From contig JANYAU010000133.1 of assembly GCA_025361165.1 (NCBI GenBank), positions 1 through 34,887 on the forward strand: a DNA stretch of 34,887 nucleotides, given 5' to 3'. The notes under the pieces were generated by a model, which saw only the letters and a program-made list of their open reading frames with translations, did not search any database and was not told the origin of the DNA. This stretch comes from Betaproteobacteria bacterium. GTDB lineage: Bacteria; Pseudomonadota; Gammaproteobacteria; Burkholderiales; Thiobacteraceae. Shown here piece after piece: positions 25,810 through 33,618 of this stretch. The position numbers and the translations under genes were made by a program. Within the stretch, counting starts at the first letter, position 1. Each line of letters starts with the position of its first letter.

Positions 25810-27618
25810 ATGCGCATCACGCACCACAGCCCCGCGCCGACACATCGCAACGACTGGAAGACCATCCAGACCCTGCTGCCCTATTTGCGGGAGTTTCGCG
25901 GGCGGGTCTCGCTGGCCTTGACCTTGCTGATCTTGGCCAAGGTCGCCAATGTCGCCGTACCCTTCGTATTCAAAAATATCGTCGATGGCTTAAATAGTAA
26001 AACCCATACCGTACTGATCCTGCCGGCACTGCTGCTCTTAGGCTACGGTCTATTACGCTTTGCCAGCACGCTGTTCGGCGAGTTACGCGATGCAGTATTC
26101 GCTAAGGTCACACAGCGCGCCATTCGGCGTGTCGCGGCCAAAGTATTCGGTCACTTGCATGCGCTCTCGCTACGTTTTCATCTTGAGCGCCAAACCGGCG
26201 GTGTGTCGCGCGACATCGAGCGCGGCACGCGCGGCATCGGCTTTTTACTCAATTTCATGCTGTTCAACATCCTGCCGACGCTGGTGGAAATCGGCCTCAT
26301 CGCAACGATTTTGCTGGTGAAATACGATGTCTGGTTCGCCATCATTACTTTTATTACGCTCGTGGTGTATGTCGCCTTCACCCTGGTCATCACCGAATGG
26401 CGCATGGTGTTCCGCCGCACCATGAACGACATGGATTCCAAGGCCAACACCCGCGCCATCGACAGCTTGCTGAACTACGAGACGGTGAAATATTTCAGCA
26501 ACGAAGGCTTCGAGGCACGGCGCTACGACGACAGCCTGCAAGTATGGGAAGCTGCCGCGGTGCGCAATCAAACTTCGCTGGCCGCGCTGAACGCTGGGCA
26601 AAGCTTGATTGTGGCTATCGGCGTCACCGCACTCATGTTCCTGGCGGCGCATCATGTCACTAACGGCACCATGACGCTTGGCGACTTGGTGCTGGTCAAC
26701 GCCTTCATGATCCAACTCTACCTGCCGCTGCATTTTTTAGGATTCGTCTACCGCGAGATCAAGCATTCGCTGGCGGATATGGAAAAGATGTTCACCTTGC
26801 TTGCCGTCAACACCGAAGTCGAAGATAAACCCGGTGCTGCGCCGCTAAACCTAAACGGCGGCGTGATCCGTTTCGAGCAGGTGAATTTCCACTACGATCC
26901 TAAGCGCCAAATCCTGTTCGACTTGAGTTTCGAGATTCCCGCCGGCCGTACCCTGGCGGTGGTGGGATCAAGCGGCGCAGGAAAATCCACGCTGTCGCGT
27001 CTGCTGTTCCGCTTCTACGATGTGAGCGGCGGACGTATCTTGATCGACGGGCAGGATATCCGCGACGTGACCCAAAGCTCTTTACGCGCCGCGATCGGCA
27101 TCGTGCCGCAAGACACAGTGTTGTTCAACGACACGATTTATTACAACATAGCCTACGGCCGGCCCGAGGCCAGCCGAGACGAGATCATTCAAGCCGCGAA
27201 GCACGCCCACATCCATACTTTCATCGAATCGCTGCCGGATAAATACGACAGCATGGTGGGCGAACGCGGCTTAAAACTCTCCGGCGGCGAAAAACAGCGC
27301 GTGGCCATCGCGCGTGCGATTCTGAAGAACCCGCACATTCTTATTTTCGACGAGGCAACATCGGCGCTCGATTCCAAATCAGAAAAGGCGATCCAAGCCG
27401 AGCTAAAACACATTTCGGAAAACCGTACCACCTTGGTAATTGCGCACCGGCTTTCCACTATCGTCGATGCCGATCAAATTCTGGTGCTTGATCATGGCCG
27501 CATCGCCGAAGCCGGCACGCACCGCGAATTACTGGGAAAAAGTGGCCTCTACGCCCACATGTGGTCCTTACAACAGCAGGAAAGCGCCGCACTTGAAGAA
27601 CCTGATTTGGCGTTCTAG
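25810..27618 (+). CDS. Atm1-type ABC exporter (fused permease and ATPase)
   Basis: A 602-residue half-transporter of the Atm1/ABCB7/HMT1 group, which exports glutathione-linked sulfur or metal compounds across the inner membrane. Six helices lie in residues about 30-330; the stretch GGVSRDIERGTRGIGFLLNFMLFNILPTLVEI is diagnostic of this group. The nucleotide domain has Walker A GSSGAGKST (about 385-393), signature LSGGEKQR (about 489), Walker B ILIFDEAT (about 509) and the switch His in IAHRLST (about 543). The ATG at 25810 gives the normal length. It is followed 88 bp later by a thioredoxin gene. Confidence 0.95.
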   Translation: MRITHHSPAPTHRNDWKTIQTLLPYLREFRGRVSLALTLLILAKVANVAVPFVFKNIVDGLNSKTHTVLILPALLLLGYGLLRFASTLFGELRDAVFAKVTQRAIRRVAAKVFGHLHALSLRFHLERQTGGVSRDIERGTRGIGFLLNFMLFNILPTLVEIGLIATILLVKYDVWFAIITFITLVVYVAFTLVITEWRMVFRRTMNDMDSKANTRAIDSLLNYETVKYFSNEGFEARRYDDSLQVWEAAAVRNQTSLAALNAGQSLIVAIGVTALMFLAAHHVTNGTMTLGDLVLVNAFMIQLYLPLHFLGFVYREIKHSLADMEKMFTLLAVNTEVEDKPGAAPLNLNGGVIRFEQVNFHYDPKRQILFDLSFEIPAGRTLAVVGSSGAGKSTLSRLLFRFYDVSGGRILIDGQDIRDVTQSSLRAAIGIVPQDTVLFNDTIYYNIAYGRPEASRDEIIQAAKHAHIHTFIESLPDKYDSMVGERGLKLSGGEKQRVAIARAILKNPHILIFDEATSALDSKSEKAIQAELKHISENRTTLVIAHRLSTIVDADQILVLDHGRIAEAGTHRELLGKSGLYAHMWSLQQQESAALEEPDLAF

Positions 27619-27706
27619 TGCGCCTAGCCCGGGGTTTTAAAGTCTGCTATCGTTCTGTCCTCGCCACATCAAATTCGCATTTCATTCAATATTCCGGAGA
27701 CCTTTC

Positions 27707-28081
27707 ATGGCCACGCTCGACCTGACAAAAGACAATTTTGAACAGACTATCCTCAACAACACTCTCGTCATCATCGATTTCTGGGCGCCGTGGTGCGGGC
27801 CGTGCAAAGGCTTTGCGCCGGTGTATGAAGAGATTTCGGAAAAATATCCGGAGGTGGTATTCGCCAAGGTTAATACCGAGGAAGAGCAAGAGTTGGGCGG
27901 CTACTTTCAGATTCGCTCGATCCCGACACTGATGGTGTTCCGTGAAAAAATCATTATTTTTTCGCAGCCCGGTGCCGTGCCCGGTGCCGCGCTGGAAGAA
28001 ATCCTGAGCAAAGCGCAAGAATTGGATATGGATCAGATCCGCGCGGAAATCGCTGCGGAAGAAGCCGCCAAGCCGGCCTAA
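27707..28081 (+). CDS. Thioredoxin with C-terminal extension
   Basis: A 124-residue cytoplasmic thioredoxin: active site W29-C30-G-P-C33-K, cis-proline in RSIPTLMVF, and the conserved DFWAPW strand. The last 20 residues (AQELDMDQIRAEIAAEEAAKPA) are an acidic helical tail longer than in E. coli thioredoxin 1, similar to YbbN-type short relatives without the TPR part. GGAG precedes the ATG. Its stop overlaps the convergent hda stop by 4 bp. The neighbouring Atm1-type exporter could share a thiol-related role. Confidence 0.93.
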   Translation: MATLDLTKDNFEQTILNNTLVIIDFWAPWCGPCKGFAPVYEEISEKYPEVVFAKVNTEEEQELGGYFQIRSIPTLMVFREKIIIFSQPGAVPGAALEEILSKAQELDMDQIRAEIAAEEAAKPA

Positions 28082-28758
28082 GTTTTAGGTAACAACGCCA
28101 ACACTTCGCGCGCCAGCGGCACGGTGATGGAACGCTTCGTTTCCAGAGAATAACGATCAAGCGCATCCAACACCGCCAGCAGCGCCGGCAGGTCGCGCTT
28201 CCAAGTTTTCAGCAGATACGCGGCCACGTCGCGCGGTAGCGTGAAACCACGGGTTTGGGCATGCATGATCAGCGCTTGCACTTTGTCCTCATCCGACAAG
28301 CACTTCACTTGGAACACCAGGCACTGCGCCAAGCGGCTCGCCAAATCTTGCCGGATATGCAAATGCATCGGCGCATATGGACCGGTAGCGATCAGCAAAC
28401 CGCTGCCATCGCGCATCCGGTTCATAATATTGAACAAGCGGCTTTGGCCTGCATCGTCCAGCTGCAGCACGTCGTTCACCAGCACAATATCGCACTGCGC
28501 GGCTTCGTCCTCGCTGCACATCTGCGCCGCGCTCGCCACGCATGGCCGCAAATGATGCGCTGCTGCCGCGCTGGCGACACCCTGCAGTAAATGCGATTTG
28601 CCGCATCCCGATCCGCCCCACAGATAGACGAAACGTTCGTGGCTTTCGCCCACGAGCAGCGCGCGCAGCATAGCCAGCACTTCCGCATTGGGCCCGGTGA
28701 CGAAGTTCTCCAGGGTCGGGTGCGGCGGCGGCACGATGTCTAATACCAGTTGTTTCAT
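28078..28758 (-). CDS. hda: DnaA regulatory inactivator Hda
   Basis: A 226-residue AAA+ protein related to the DnaA core that, with the sliding clamp, makes DnaA hydrolyse ATP after initiation. The clamp-binding N-terminus (MKQLVLDI) fits the QL-L type; Walker A is GGSGCGKS (48-55), Walker B DIVLVNDV, and the sensor/arginine region SRLAQCLVFQVKCLSDEDK follows. The start at 28756-28758 gives the clamp motif at the very N-terminus; an upstream ATG at 28767 adds three residues. It is divergent from purM, as in many proteobacteria, and its stop overlaps that of the thioredoxin gene. Confidence 0.94.
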   Translation of the reverse strand: MKQLVLDIVPPPHPTLENFVTGPNAEVLAMLRALLVGESHERFVYLWGGSGCGKSHLLQGVASAAAAHHLRPCVASAAQMCSEDEAAQCDIVLVNDVLQLDDAGQSRLFNIMNRMRDGSGLLIATGPYAPMHLHIRQDLASRLAQCLVFQVKCLSDEDKVQALIMHAQTRGFTLPRDVAAYLLKTWKRDLPALLAVLDALDRYSLETKRSITVPLAREVLALLPKT

Positions 28759-28767
28759 GCAATGCAC

Positions 28768-28781
28768 CCGGTTAAAACCGG
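28768..28781. promoter_or_regulatory. Palindrome in the hda/purM divergent promoter region
   Basis: CCGGTT-AA-AACCGG, a perfect 14-bp inverted repeat, lies 10 bp before the hda start in the 86-bp gap shared with purM. It might be a regulator site or a leader hairpin. It does not match the PurR box as I know it. No clear promoter boxes could be assigned. Confidence 0.25.
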
Positions 28782-28844
28782 CGTTTGAGGTAAAATACGA
28801 AAAGCGACTACTTTACCGCATAACTTAATCAGCGAGAACGGCCT

Positions 28845-29891
28845 TTGACGCTAGCAACGCCTCCTACTTCCTTGAGCTACCGCGATGCCGGCGTGGATAT
28901 CGACGCCGGTGACGCCTTAGTCGAAAACATCAAACCCTTCGCCAAACGCACTATGCGCCCAGAGGTGCTGGGCGGCATCGGCGGCTTCGGCGCGCTGTTC
29001 GATATCTCGAAAAAATATCGCGAGCCAGTGCTGGTGTCGGGCACCGACGGCGTCGGCACCAAACTGAAACTCGCGTTCGAGATGAATCAGCACGACACCG
29101 TCGGCATCGATTTGGTGGCGATGAGTGTGAACGATATTCTGGTGCAAGGCGCGGAGCCGCTGTTCTTTCTCGACTACTTCGCCTGCGGCAAGCTCGACGT
29201 CGCCACCGCCACCGATGTAGTGAAAGGCATCGCGCGTGGCTGCGAGCTCGCTGGTTGCGCGTTGATCGGCGGAGAAACCGCCGAGATGCCAGGCATGTAC
29301 CCGGCAGGCGAATACGATCTCGCCGGGTTCGCAGTGGGCGCGGTGGAGAAAAGCCAAATCATCACCGGTCGAACCATTCAAGCCGGCGATGCGGTGCTGG
29401 GGCTGGCCTCCAGCGGTGCGCATTCCAATGGTTATTCGCTGATCCGTAAAATCTTGCAAGTCACTGGCGCCGATTTGAGCGCGTCGTTTCATGGCCGCAC
29501 CTTGGGCGAGACCGTCATCGAACCGACGCGCATTTATGTGAAGCCGCTGTTGGCTTTGATGCGCGAGCTGCCGGTCAAGGGCATGGCGCACATCACCGGT
29601 GGCGGGCTGTTGGAAAATATTCCGCGCATTCTCCAAGCGGAACTCACGGCCGTATTGGATAAAACGCGCTGGAGCATGCCGCCCTTATTCCACTGGCTGC
29701 AAGAAATGGGTAATGTCGCGCCGCAGGAAATGTACCGCACCTTCAACTGCGGCATCGGCATGGCCGTGGTCGTCGCCGCAACCGACGCCGAGCGTGCGAT
29801 GCAAAGTCTAGCCGCGATGGGCGAGACGGTGTATCGCATTGGTGAAATTCAAACCCGCACCGCAGGTCAAGCGCAAACAATCGTGCAGTGA
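28845..29891 (+). CDS. purM: Phosphoribosylformylglycinamidine cyclo-ligase
   Basis: A 348-residue AIR synthetase that closes the imidazole ring in purine synthesis using ATP. The family opening [27 protein letters not shown], the [15 protein letters not shown] motif, the metal-site stretch [32 protein letters not shown] and [15 protein letters not shown] are all present. The start appears to be TTG (28845-28847): no ATG or GTG fits the N-terminus and GAGAACGG lies before it. The TGA stop overlaps the purN GTG by 4 bp, so the two are coupled. Confidence 0.96.
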   Translation: MTLATPPTSLSYRDAGVDIDAGDALVENIKPFAKRTMRPEVLGGIGGFGALFDISKKYREPVLVSGTDGVGTKLKLAFEMNQHDTVGIDLVAMSVNDILVQGAEPLFFLDYFACGKLDVATATDVVKGIARGCELAGCALIGGETAEMPGMYPAGEYDLAGFAVGAVEKSQIITGRTIQAGDAVLGLASSGAHSNGYSLIRKILQVTGADLSASFHGRTLGETVIEPTRIYVKPLLALMRELPVKGMAHITGGGLLENIPRILQAELTAVLDKTRWSMPPLFHWLQEMGNVAPQEMYRTFNCGIGMAVVVAATDAERAMQSLAAMGETVYRIGEIQTRTAGQAQTIVQ

Positions 29892-30526
29892 AAACTATCG
29901 TCATCCTTATCTCCGGCCGTGGCAGCAATATGCAAGCCATCGTCGAGGCGAATCTTCCCGTGCGCATCGCGGCAGTTATCAGCAACCAGCCGGATGCCGA
30001 GGGGCTACGTTATGCCCAAGCCAAAGGCATTCCGGCCATGGCCGTCGATCACCGCCCGCACACCTCGCGCGCGAGCTTCGATACCGAATTGATGCGCGCC
30101 ATCGATCACTATGCGCCCGATCTCGTGGTGCTCGCCGGGTTCATGCGCATTCTCACCGATGACTTCGTCCATCACTACACCGGACGCTTGATCAACATTC
30201 ACCCCTCGCTACTGCCGGCGTTTCCCGGACTTGCCACACATCAACGCGCGCTTGAAGCGGGCGTTAAAATTCATGGCTGCACGGTGCACTTCGTCACACC
30301 CGCGATCGATCATGGCCCGATCGTGGTTCAGGCCGCGGTGCCGGTAAAATCCGACGACACGCGCGAGACGCTGGCTGCGCGCGTACTGGAACAAGAGCAC
30401 CACATTTATCCGCAAGCGATCCGCTGGTTCGCACAAGACCGGCTGACGCTTAGCGCAGGCCGGGTCAACGTACACGGCGCGGAAACGTTAAAGCCTGCAT
30501 TGTGTTTTCCTGGAGAGAGCCTGTGA
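29888..30526 (+). CDS. purN: Phosphoribosylglycinamide formyltransferase
   Basis: A 212-residue GAR transformylase using 10-formyltetrahydrofolate. It opens [20 protein letters not shown] (phosphate-binding loop), and the catalytic Asn, His and Asp lie in [13 protein letters not shown] and [12 protein letters not shown]. The start is GTG, inside the purM stop (GTGA). The stop TGA at 30524-30526 overlaps the next gene's ATG by one base. The C-terminal tail (ALCFPGESL) reads through the ribosome site of that next gene. Confidence 0.97.
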   Translation: MKTIVILISGRGSNMQAIVEANLPVRIAAVISNQPDAEGLRYAQAKGIPAMAVDHRPHTSRASFDTELMRAIDHYAPDLVVLAGFMRILTDDFVHHYTGRLINIHPSLLPAFPGLATHQRALEAGVKIHGCTVHFVTPAIDHGPIVVQAAVPVKSDDTRETLAARVLEQEHHIYPQAIRWFAQDRLTLSAGRVNVHGAETLKPALCFPGESL

Positions 30527-31212
30527 TGCGCGCACTGATTGTATTGTTACTCGCTAGTTTGTTCGCCCCGGCGATGGCGGCGCCCGCTAAATTCAGCGCT
30601 GTTTATAACGTGATGCGCGCTGGCCAGATCATCGGCGAAGCCAAAGACACGCTGGAAATTTCGCGCAATCAATATCACTTGGAAAGCACGCTCACGCCCC
30701 TGGGTGTTGTGGCGATATTCGTGAAAGAAACTTTCCAACAGACCAGCAGCGGCGAAATCGACAAGATGGGTTTCCACCCCCAGCAATACGCTTATCAACG
30801 CAGCCTCCATGCCGATAAAAATATCGATGCCCGTTTCGATTGGAAGACAAAAACTGCCACCTTCAAGTTCGATGGCAAGTTCGAATCCCAGCCCTTACCA
30901 GCACTCCTGCAAGACCGTTTGAGCTTGTTCTATCAATTCAAGTATTGGCCAAAAGGAAAAGACAAGCTGCTCATACCCATGAGCAACGGCAAGGGCATCA
31001 CCGACTACACGATAATCCGCGCCGGGGAAGAAACGCTGACCCTACCTGCAGGCATCTTCCACACCACCCGTTATGTGCGCGAGCGGACACCGGACGACGA
31101 CGGCATCACGGTATGGGTCAGCGACAAATTAGCCGCGCCGGTTAAGATTGTGATCGACGGAAAAAAGGGGGAACAAACCGAGCAGGTTCTCACGCATGTC
31201 ACAAGTGAATAA
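30526..31212 (+). CDS. DUF3108 exported protein (first of two)
   Basis: A 228-residue protein with a signal peptide ([22 protein letters not shown], cleavage after AMA) and a DUF3108 domain, a beta-rich periplasmic fold of unknown function. KFSAVYNVMRAGQIIGEAKDTL, YAYQRSL..DKNIDARFDWKTKTATFKF and the RERTPDDDGITVWVSDKLAAPVKIVI end are typical. The start ATG (30526) overlaps the purN stop and follows GGAGAG, so it belongs to the purMN operon. Betaproteobacteria commonly have such genes right after purN, but I know of no defined role. Confidence 0.9.
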   Translation: MRALIVLLLASLFAPAMAAPAKFSAVYNVMRAGQIIGEAKDTLEISRNQYHLESTLTPLGVVAIFVKETFQQTSSGEIDKMGFHPQQYAYQRSLHADKNIDARFDWKTKTATFKFDGKFESQPLPALLQDRLSLFYQFKYWPKGKDKLLIPMSNGKGITDYTIIRAGEETLTLPAGIFHTTRYVRERTPDDDGITVWVSDKLAAPVKIVIDGKKGEQTEQVLTHVTSE

Positions 31213-31214
31213 AT

Positions 31215-32225
31215 ATGTCGCGCCGGGGCAAGCCCTTGCTTTTTGCGCTGCTGGCCTCGCTCCTTTTGCACCTGATTATTTTGCTCGGCCCGAATATCAC
31301 GCTGCTGCAGCCAACACCGGAACCGCCGTTGACGGTAAAAATCCAGACACTGCCGCCGCTCGCTGCCCTTAAACCTCAGCGCCCAAAACACGCTGTTAAA
31401 CCCAAAGTAAAACCGCCACGCCCTGCACCGATCATTTCAAACCCGGTGCCGCCACCAGAGCCGGCACCCACCTCTCCCCCGCAAGCAATAGCGCAACAAG
31501 CCCCCGAGCCGCCCATGCCCGCACCGGCACCGATCCCCGTGCCGCCGCCCATGCCGCCCGCCGATCCCCGCCCGGATTTTCCGGCGCGCATCGACCTCGT
31601 GTATTCGGTGTATCGCGGCACGCAAGGCTTGCTATTGGGAAAAACCACGCACTCCTGGCATATCGTGGACAAGCAATATCTACTGACCAGCACCACCGCG
31701 GCGACCGGCTTGTTCTCCTTGCTCTACAGCGGGCGCTATATCATGACCAGCCGCGGCGAACTGACGCCCGCCGGGCTCAAACCGATTTCGTTCTGGATTC
31801 AGCGCGGCCAAAGCAGCGAACATACCGAGTATGCGGATTTCGATTGGAGCGCCAAAACGCTGCAATACGGCAAGCCTGACGATCTCCACACCGCCCCGCT
31901 GACCGATGGCACCCAAGACCAGCTCTCGGCGCTCTATCAATTAGCGTTTACCGCACCGCATAGCGGACGCGTCACCGTGGCGATCACCACGGGCCGCAAG
32001 CTCAATCAATACACCTACCAAGTGGTCGGAGAAGAAATGCTCCAGACGCCTTTGGGCGCCTTGCGCACCGAACATCTCGCCAGCGTGCAAACGACCCAAG
32101 AACCCAGCGGGAGCGGCGACATCTGGCTCGCGATCGATCAACATTATTTGCCGGTGCGTTTTAAACTCACTACGTCCGATGGCGAAGTGTTGGATCAAGT
32201 GATTTCAGAACTGCGTATGCCCTAG
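31215..32225 (+). CDS. DUF3108 protein with TonB-like proline-rich linker (second)
   Basis: A 336-residue paralogue of the preceding gene with different topology: a short basic start and one membrane helix (about 8-29), then a proline-rich linker of roughly 85 residues (PPPEPAPTSPPQ, PPMPAPAPIPVPPPMPP) like that of TonB or TolA, and a C-terminal DUF3108 domain (RIDLVYSVYRGTQGLLLGKTTHSW... WLAIDQHYLPVRFKL). The linker could span the periplasm, holding the domain near the outer membrane. It begins 3 bp after the stop of the first DUF3108 gene, without a clear ribosome site of its own. Confidence 0.9.
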   Translation: MSRRGKPLLFALLASLLLHLIILLGPNITLLQPTPEPPLTVKIQTLPPLAALKPQRPKHAVKPKVKPPRPAPIISNPVPPPEPAPTSPPQAIAQQAPEPPMPAPAPIPVPPPMPPADPRPDFPARIDLVYSVYRGTQGLLLGKTTHSWHIVDKQYLLTSTTAATGLFSLLYSGRYIMTSRGELTPAGLKPISFWIQRGQSSEHTEYADFDWSAKTLQYGKPDDLHTAPLTDGTQDQLSALYQLAFTAPHSGRVTVAITTGRKLNQYTYQVVGEEMLQTPLGALRTEHLASVQTTQEPSGSGDIWLAIDQHYLPVRFKLTTSDGEVLDQVISELRMP

Positions 32226-32250
32226 TCGAGCGCTAGGCAGTCACATTTTT
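32221..32250 (+). terminator. Weak terminator at the end of the purMN-DUF3108 operon
   Basis: CCTAG (32221-32225, including the stop codon) pairs with CTAGG (32233-32237) and five T follow at 32246-32250. The stem is only 5 bp and the T-run is 8 bases away, so termination may be incomplete and leak into the next promoter region. Confidence 0.35.
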
Positions 32251-32260
32251 CCTCGGCAGA

Positions 32261-32289
32261 TTGACAATCTAACGTATACGTTAGATAAT
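32261..32289 (+). promoter_or_regulatory. Promoter with 20-bp palindromic operator of the HMA/TusA/MerR operon
   Basis: TTGACA (32261-32266, perfect -35) and GATAAT (32284-32289, five of six -10 bases) are 17 bp apart. Between and partly over the -10 box lies ATCTAACGTATACGTTAGAT (32267-32286), a perfect palindrome. MerR-family proteins bind such palindromes inside the spacer, but their promoters usually have 19-20 bp between boxes and need twisting by the regulator. With 17 bp this promoter should be strong by itself, which suggests repression. If the -10 is read as TAATAA the spacer would be 19 bp, the classical MerR geometry, so both readings are possible. Confidence 0.8.
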
Positions 32290-32332
32290 AAAACGGTTGT
32301 TTACGTAAGGTCAATCAACGGAGGGTTAAAAA

Positions 32333-32560
32333 ATGCATATCGCCGATCTACTTATCCACGTAAACGAGACACTTGGCCCAATCGAGCATGCAGCTCTGGA
32401 AAATGAACTTCGCGATTTCAAGGGAGTCATTGCGCCTCGTTTCAATAAAGAAACGCCCCATTTGCTTCTTGTCCTCTACGATCCGCAGGAGATTGATTCA
32501 TGCAGTCTACTCAGTCGAGTTAAAGCCAATGGCTATACTGCTCAGTTGGTGGGAATGTGA
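32333..32560 (+). CDS. HMA-fold-like small protein lacking the CxxC metal site
   Basis: A 75-residue protein whose layout matches the heavy-metal-associated (HMA) beta-alpha-beta-beta-alpha-beta fold: strand ADLLIHVN, helix IEHAALENELRDFKGV, strand VIAPRFN, strand HLLLVLYDP, helix DSCSLLSRVKANGY and last strand TAQLVG. The GV, YDP and GY-A-LV landmarks fit. The metal-binding M-x-C-x-x-C loop is replaced by NETLGPIEHA, so it should not bind copper or mercury in the usual way; a lone C57 remains. GGAGGG lies just before ATG 32333. First gene of the operon; its TGA overlaps the next gene's GTG. Confidence 0.75.
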   Translation: MHIADLLIHVNETLGPIEHAALENELRDFKGVIAPRFNKETPHLLLVLYDPQEIDSCSLLSRVKANGYTAQLVGM

Positions 32561-32802
32561 AGGAAGTAGATACCGTGAAGCACGACCATATCATTGATAT
32601 AAAGGGTCTGTGTTGTTCGGCGCCGGTGCTCCGGCTTACGCAAGAATTTAAGGCGTATGCTTCCGGAGATGTTGCATTGGTCATTTCTAATAAGTGCTCA
32701 ATGAACAACGACATTCCCGCCTATTGCGGCATGACGAAACATGAACTCTTAAAACAAGAAGCAAAAGACGGTCTTTTCTATTTCTGGGTAAGGAAGCGCT
32801 AG
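32557..32802 (+). CDS. TusA-like sulfur-carrier protein with altered motif
   Basis: An 81-residue member of the TusA/SirA fold family, small proteins that carry persulfide sulfur. IDIKGLCCSAPVLRLTQEF aligns with the GLRCPEPV motif: C20 is the sulfur-carrying cysteine, preceded by an extra C19, and the usual CPxP is CSAP. DIPAYCGMTKHELLKQE..GLFYFWVRK matches the DIPGFCTFMEHELV...Y end of TusA. Further cysteines are C47 and C57. GTG at 32557 overlaps the previous stop; GTG at 32575 has the better ribosome site (AAGGAAG), giving 75 residues. It ends 3 bp before the MerR gene. Confidence 0.82.
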   Translation: MKEVDTVKHDHIIDIKGLCCSAPVLRLTQEFKAYASGDVALVISNKCSMNNDIPAYCGMTKHELLKQEAKDGLFYFWVRKR

Positions 32803-32805
32803 CCC

Positions 32806-33276
32806 ATGGCGAGCGAATATAAAATTGGCGACGTAGCGGCTTTTCTTGGGACGACCATACGCACAATAAGATACTACGAGGAAGAGGGCCTGCTTCAGCC
32901 ATTGCGAACTGAAGGAGGGACGAGGCTTTATAACGAAAGACACATCGCTCGCCTCAAATCGATTTTGCACTTAGCTGAAAATGGTTTTTCTCTCGAGTCG
33001 ATACGACTAATAGGGTCACTCAGAGAAACCTGTAAGACAGGCGATGAGAGCAGCAAAAAAGTTTCTGCGCAACTTGACGGTGAAATAAAAGCAATCTCGG
33101 CCAGAGTCCGCGAATTAGAACGCCTAAAAGTAAAATTCGCCCAAGCCAAGACTTTGGTCAGGAAATGCCGAGAGTGTAGAAACAAACCCACATCGGAGGG
33201 GTGCCCAACATGCCCTGTGAAAGCGCATGTTGATAACGTAGAGCTACTTAATCTTATCTGGGACCAATGCGCTTGA
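32806..33276 (+). CDS. MerR-family regulator with Cys-rich C-terminus
   Basis: A 156-residue MerR-type regulator. The winged helix-turn-helix is classic: YKIGDVAAFLGTTIRTIRYYEEEGLLQPLR, then GTRLYNERHIARLKSILHLAENGFSLESI. The dimer coiled coil spans about 85-118. The effector end carries C121-R-E-C124 and C133-P-T-C136, with C76 and C155 besides; this C-x-x-C...C-x-x-C pattern differs from the metal sites of MerR, CueR or ZntR and could bind zinc or react with thiols or sulfane sulfur. It is the last gene of its own probable target operon, implying feedback through the palindrome at 32267-32286. Confidence 0.9.
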   Translation: MASEYKIGDVAAFLGTTIRTIRYYEEEGLLQPLRTEGGTRLYNERHIARLKSILHLAENGFSLESIRLIGSLRETCKTGDESSKKVSAQLDGEIKAISARVRELERLKVKFAQAKTLVRKCRECRNKPTSEGCPTCPVKAHVDNVELLNLIWDQCA

Positions 33277-33346
33277 GAATGCTGCTCATAGCCAACCAGG
33301 ACAACCGTACAACAAACCATCTTAGAAAAAACGCGCTTGCTGATGC

Positions 33347-33373
33347 GTTAAGCGCGCCGCTCGCGCGCTTAAC
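33347..33373. repeat. Strong GC-rich hairpin after the merR gene
   Basis: GTTAAGCGCGC and GCGCGCTTAAC pair perfectly over 11 bp with a 5-base loop (CGCTC). It is 71 bp after the regulator stop. There is no T-run on either strand, so it is not a clean intrinsic terminator, but it may stabilise the operon's 3' end. Confidence 0.6.
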
Positions 33374-33401
33374 CGAGCGCTGCGCTGCCATATAGCCGGA
33401 T

Positions 33402-33596
33402 GTGGGTGCGCTCGATCAAACGTTACTAGACGGACTGCCGAGCGTACCGGATTGCCACTTGCTGTATGCGTGGGACGTGAACGGCATGGTGGGGCTCACC
33501 TTGTCCTGCGACGGCTCGCACTACATGCCGGTAGCGGAATTCTTGAAACGCGATGCGAGCTTCTGGACCGGCCAAGCGACCCAAGCTAAAATTTAG
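33402..33596 (+). CDS. Short frame of unknown origin, possibly a gene remnant
   Basis: A GTG-initiated 64-codon frame ending in TAG-free TAA-type stop context at 33594-33596, with a protein-like composition (CHLLYAWDVNGMVGLTLSCD, MPVAEFLKRDASFW). The frame is closed by a TAG only three codons before the GTG, no ribosome site is visible, and I do not recognise it. It may be the tail of a broken gene. Confidence 0.3.
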   Translation: MGALDQTLLDGLPSVPDCHLLYAWDVNGMVGLTLSCDGSHYMPVAEFLKRDASFWTGQATQAKI

Positions 33597-33618
33597 GAAG
33601 CCTCTGAAAAATGCCGTC

